A stretch of 64,000 nt of DNA from Saccoglossus kowalevskii (lineage: Eukaryota > Hemichordata > Enteropneusta > Harrimaniidae): NCBI RefSeq assembly GCF_000003605.2, contig NW_003109603.1:50705-114704 (forward strand). Direction: 5' to 3'. The notes beneath the pieces were generated by a model. The model did not search any database, was not told the origin of the DNA, and saw only the letters and a program-made list of their open reading frames with translations. The translations under genes and the position numbers were made by a program. Every line of letters begins with the position of its first letter. Within the stretch, counting starts at the first letter, position 1. This document shows, in pieces, positions 62,577-64,000 of this stretch.

Positions 62577-64000
62577 TGTTCTGCTTTGATCATACACAGA
62601 TTGCTCTTCCATACTAGAGAATTATGGTCGTTTGTTCTGCTTTGTTCATACGCAGATTGCTCTACTACACCAAATGAGTGATGGTCGTTTGATCTGCTTT
62701 GATCATACACAGATTGCTCTTCCATACTAGATAATTATGGTCGTTTGTTCTGCTTTGATCATACACAGAGTTTGCTCTTCTGTACTAGAGAATTATGGTT
62801 GTTTGTTCTGCTTTGATGATACACAGATTGCTCTTCCATATTAGACAATTATGGTCGTTTGTTCTGCTTTGATCATACACAGATTGCTCTTCCATACTAG
62901 AGAATTATGGTCGTTTGTTCTGCTTTGATCACACACAGATTGCTCTTCCATACTAGAGAATTATGGTCGTTTGTTCTGCTTTGATCATACACAGATTGCT
63001 CTTCCATATTAGAGAATTATGGTCGTTTGTTCTGCTTTGATCATACACAGATTGCTCTTCCATACTAGAGAATTATGGTCGTTTGTTCTGCTTTGATCAT
63101 ACACAGATTGCTCTTCCATACTAGAGAATTATGGCCGTTTGTTCTGCTTTGATCATACACAGATTGCTCTACTACTCCAAAGGAGTGATGGTCGTATGCT
63201 CTGCTTTGGTCATACACAGATTGCTCATCCATACTAGAGAATTATGGTAGTTTGCTCTTCTTTGATCATACACAGATTGCTCTTCCACATTAGAGAATTA
63301 TAGTCGTTTGTTCTGCTTTGATCATACACAGATTGCTCTTCCACATTAAAGAATTATGCTCGTTTGTTCTGCTTTGATCATACACAGATTGCTCTACTAC
63401 ACCAAAGGAGTGATGGTCGTTTGCTCTGCTTTGATCATACACAGATTACTCTTCCATACTAGAGAATTATGGGCGTTTGCTCTGCTTTGATCATACACAG
63501 ATTGCTCTTCCATATTAGGGAATTATGGTAGTTTGTTGTGCTTTGTTCATACACAGATTGCTCTACTACACCAAAGGAGTGATGGTCGTTTGTTCTGCTT
63601 TGATCATACACAGATTGCTCTTCCATACTAGAGAATTATGGTGGTTTGTTCTGCTTTGTTCATACACAGATTGCTCTTCTACACCAAAGGAGTGATGGTC
63701 GTTTGTTCTGCTGTGATCATACACAGATTGCTCTTCCATATTAGAGAATTATGTTCATTTGTTCTGCTTTGATCATACACAGATTGCTCTACTACACCAA
63801 AGGAGTGATGGTCGTTTGTTCTGCTGTGATCATACACAGATTGCTCTTCCATATTAGAGAATTATGGTCATTTGTTCTGCTTTGATCATACACAGATTGC
63901 TCTACTACACCAAAGGATTGATGGTCGTTTGTTCTGCTTTGATCATACACAGATTGCTCTTCCATACTAGAGAATTATGGTCGTTTGGTCTGCTTTGATC
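62577..64000 (+). repeat. Right edge; dispersed duplication, copy 2 (partner 8,780-9,865)
   Basis: Matches 8,780-9,865 at offset 53,797 to about 63,662, then continues as in 10,080 onwards, because the left copy has an extra 225-bp tandem duplication there. The array runs off the window with no flank. Confidence 0.87.

Larger units (their letters stand above)
1..64000 (+). repeat. Uninterrupted 56/57-bp satellite DNA array
   Basis: Every part of the window reads as head-to-tail copies of one short unit, beginning and ending inside a monomer. Spacing between successive ATGGTC heads is 56 bp for one family and 57 bp for the other, with rare 58-bp copies and one-base slips. All copies are in the same orientation. 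The A consensus is about 37% G+C and B about 42%, with normally a single CpG per monomer. There is no transposon, unique spacer, telomere repeat or gene anywhere. Long satellite arrays of this type are known from eukaryotic heterochromatin; a centromeric or pericentromeric place is inference. I do not recognise the family or the species. Confidence 0.99.

Noticed and set aside
1-64000. CRISPR array
   Set aside because: Repeats are contiguous with no unique spacers. The A/B tails are two recurrent families and not a set of different spacers, and there are no cas genes.
1-64000. Coding minisatellite of a repetitive surface or silk-like protein
   Set aside because: Monomers of 56 bp dominate and destroy any long frame, stops occur in all frames, and no flanking exon is present.
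1-64000. Telomeric repeat or rDNA spacer
   Set aside because: No telomere-type hexamer or heptamer runs and no rRNA sequence were seen; the unit length and composition fit neither.
1-64000. CENP-B box
   Set aside because: I found no match to the CTTCGTTGGAAACGGGA-type motif. GTCGTTTGTT in the head shares only a few bases.
1-64000. Repeated splice acceptor-like motif (pyrimidine-rich stretch before ACACAG)
   Set aside because: Each core ends in ACACAG after a T-rich stretch, but this is a low-information match, no matching donor recurs at a useful distance, and there is no exon.
1-64000. Transposon or retroelement insertion
   Set aside because: No stretch departs from the monomer pattern by more than a few bases, so there is no room for an inserted element and no target-site duplication.

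Overview
The whole 64 kb window is one uninterrupted tandem satellite array. I find no gene, RNA gene, transposon or unique flanking sequence, and the array runs off both ends. The repeat unit is about 56-57 bp, all copies point the same way, and dividing the length gives roughly 1,130-1,140 monomers. The organism cannot be named from this sequence. A 64 kb homogeneous satellite with nested higher-order duplications is what eukaryotic constitutive heterochromatin (centromeric, pericentromeric, subtelomeric or sex-chromosome blocks) looks like. I do not recognise the family.

Two main monomer families alternate. They share a nearly constant 39-bp core beginning ATGGTCG and containing TTTGATCATACACAGATTGC. 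They differ in the tail: type A has a 17-bp tail (TTCCATACTAGAGAATT and relatives, 56-bp monomer) and type B has an 18-bp tail (TACTACACCAAAGGAGTG and relatives, 57-bp monomer). A rarer type C has a two-base insertion in the core and is 58 bp. Point variants in the core (GTTCAT, GTGATC, GATAAT, GATCAC, GGTCAT, ACAAAG, ACTGATTG) and head (GTCAT, GTAGT, GTATG, GGCCG) are not scattered at random. They occur in a fixed order and form recurring modules of 112, 113, 169 and 170 bp.

The modules are shuffled and re-amplified at several scales. There are tandem duplications of 168, 225, 450, 563, 676, 1,069, 1,128, about 1,241-1,298 and 1,464 bp. There are also dispersed direct copies 2.4, 2.7, 6.3, 6.5, 9.2, 9.4, 9.5, 10.4, 11.0, 20.3, 26.8, 34.9 and 53.8 kb apart. 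Several recombination junctions can be seen directly as hybrid monomers that break the usual variant order.

Layout: 1-4,480 is A-rich with a 1,069-bp tandem duplication. 4,481-6,700 is rich in the GTTCAT/GTGATC/GTCAT module with a 563-bp tandem duplication. 6,701-10,110 holds hybrids and a 225-bp duplication. 10,111-13,760 is again module-I rich. 13,761-20,840 is A-rich with a 16.9-18.7 kb local triplication. 20,841-30,700 contains two indel-rich patches and the 28-30 kb duplication. 30,701-49,215 and 49,216-64,000 are mosaics of large copies, many spaced 9-11 kb apart. Short patches full of one-base indels sit at module junctions and may be poorly polished assembly joins. Short open frames exist on both strands but are explained by the repeat arithmetic and are not called as genes.
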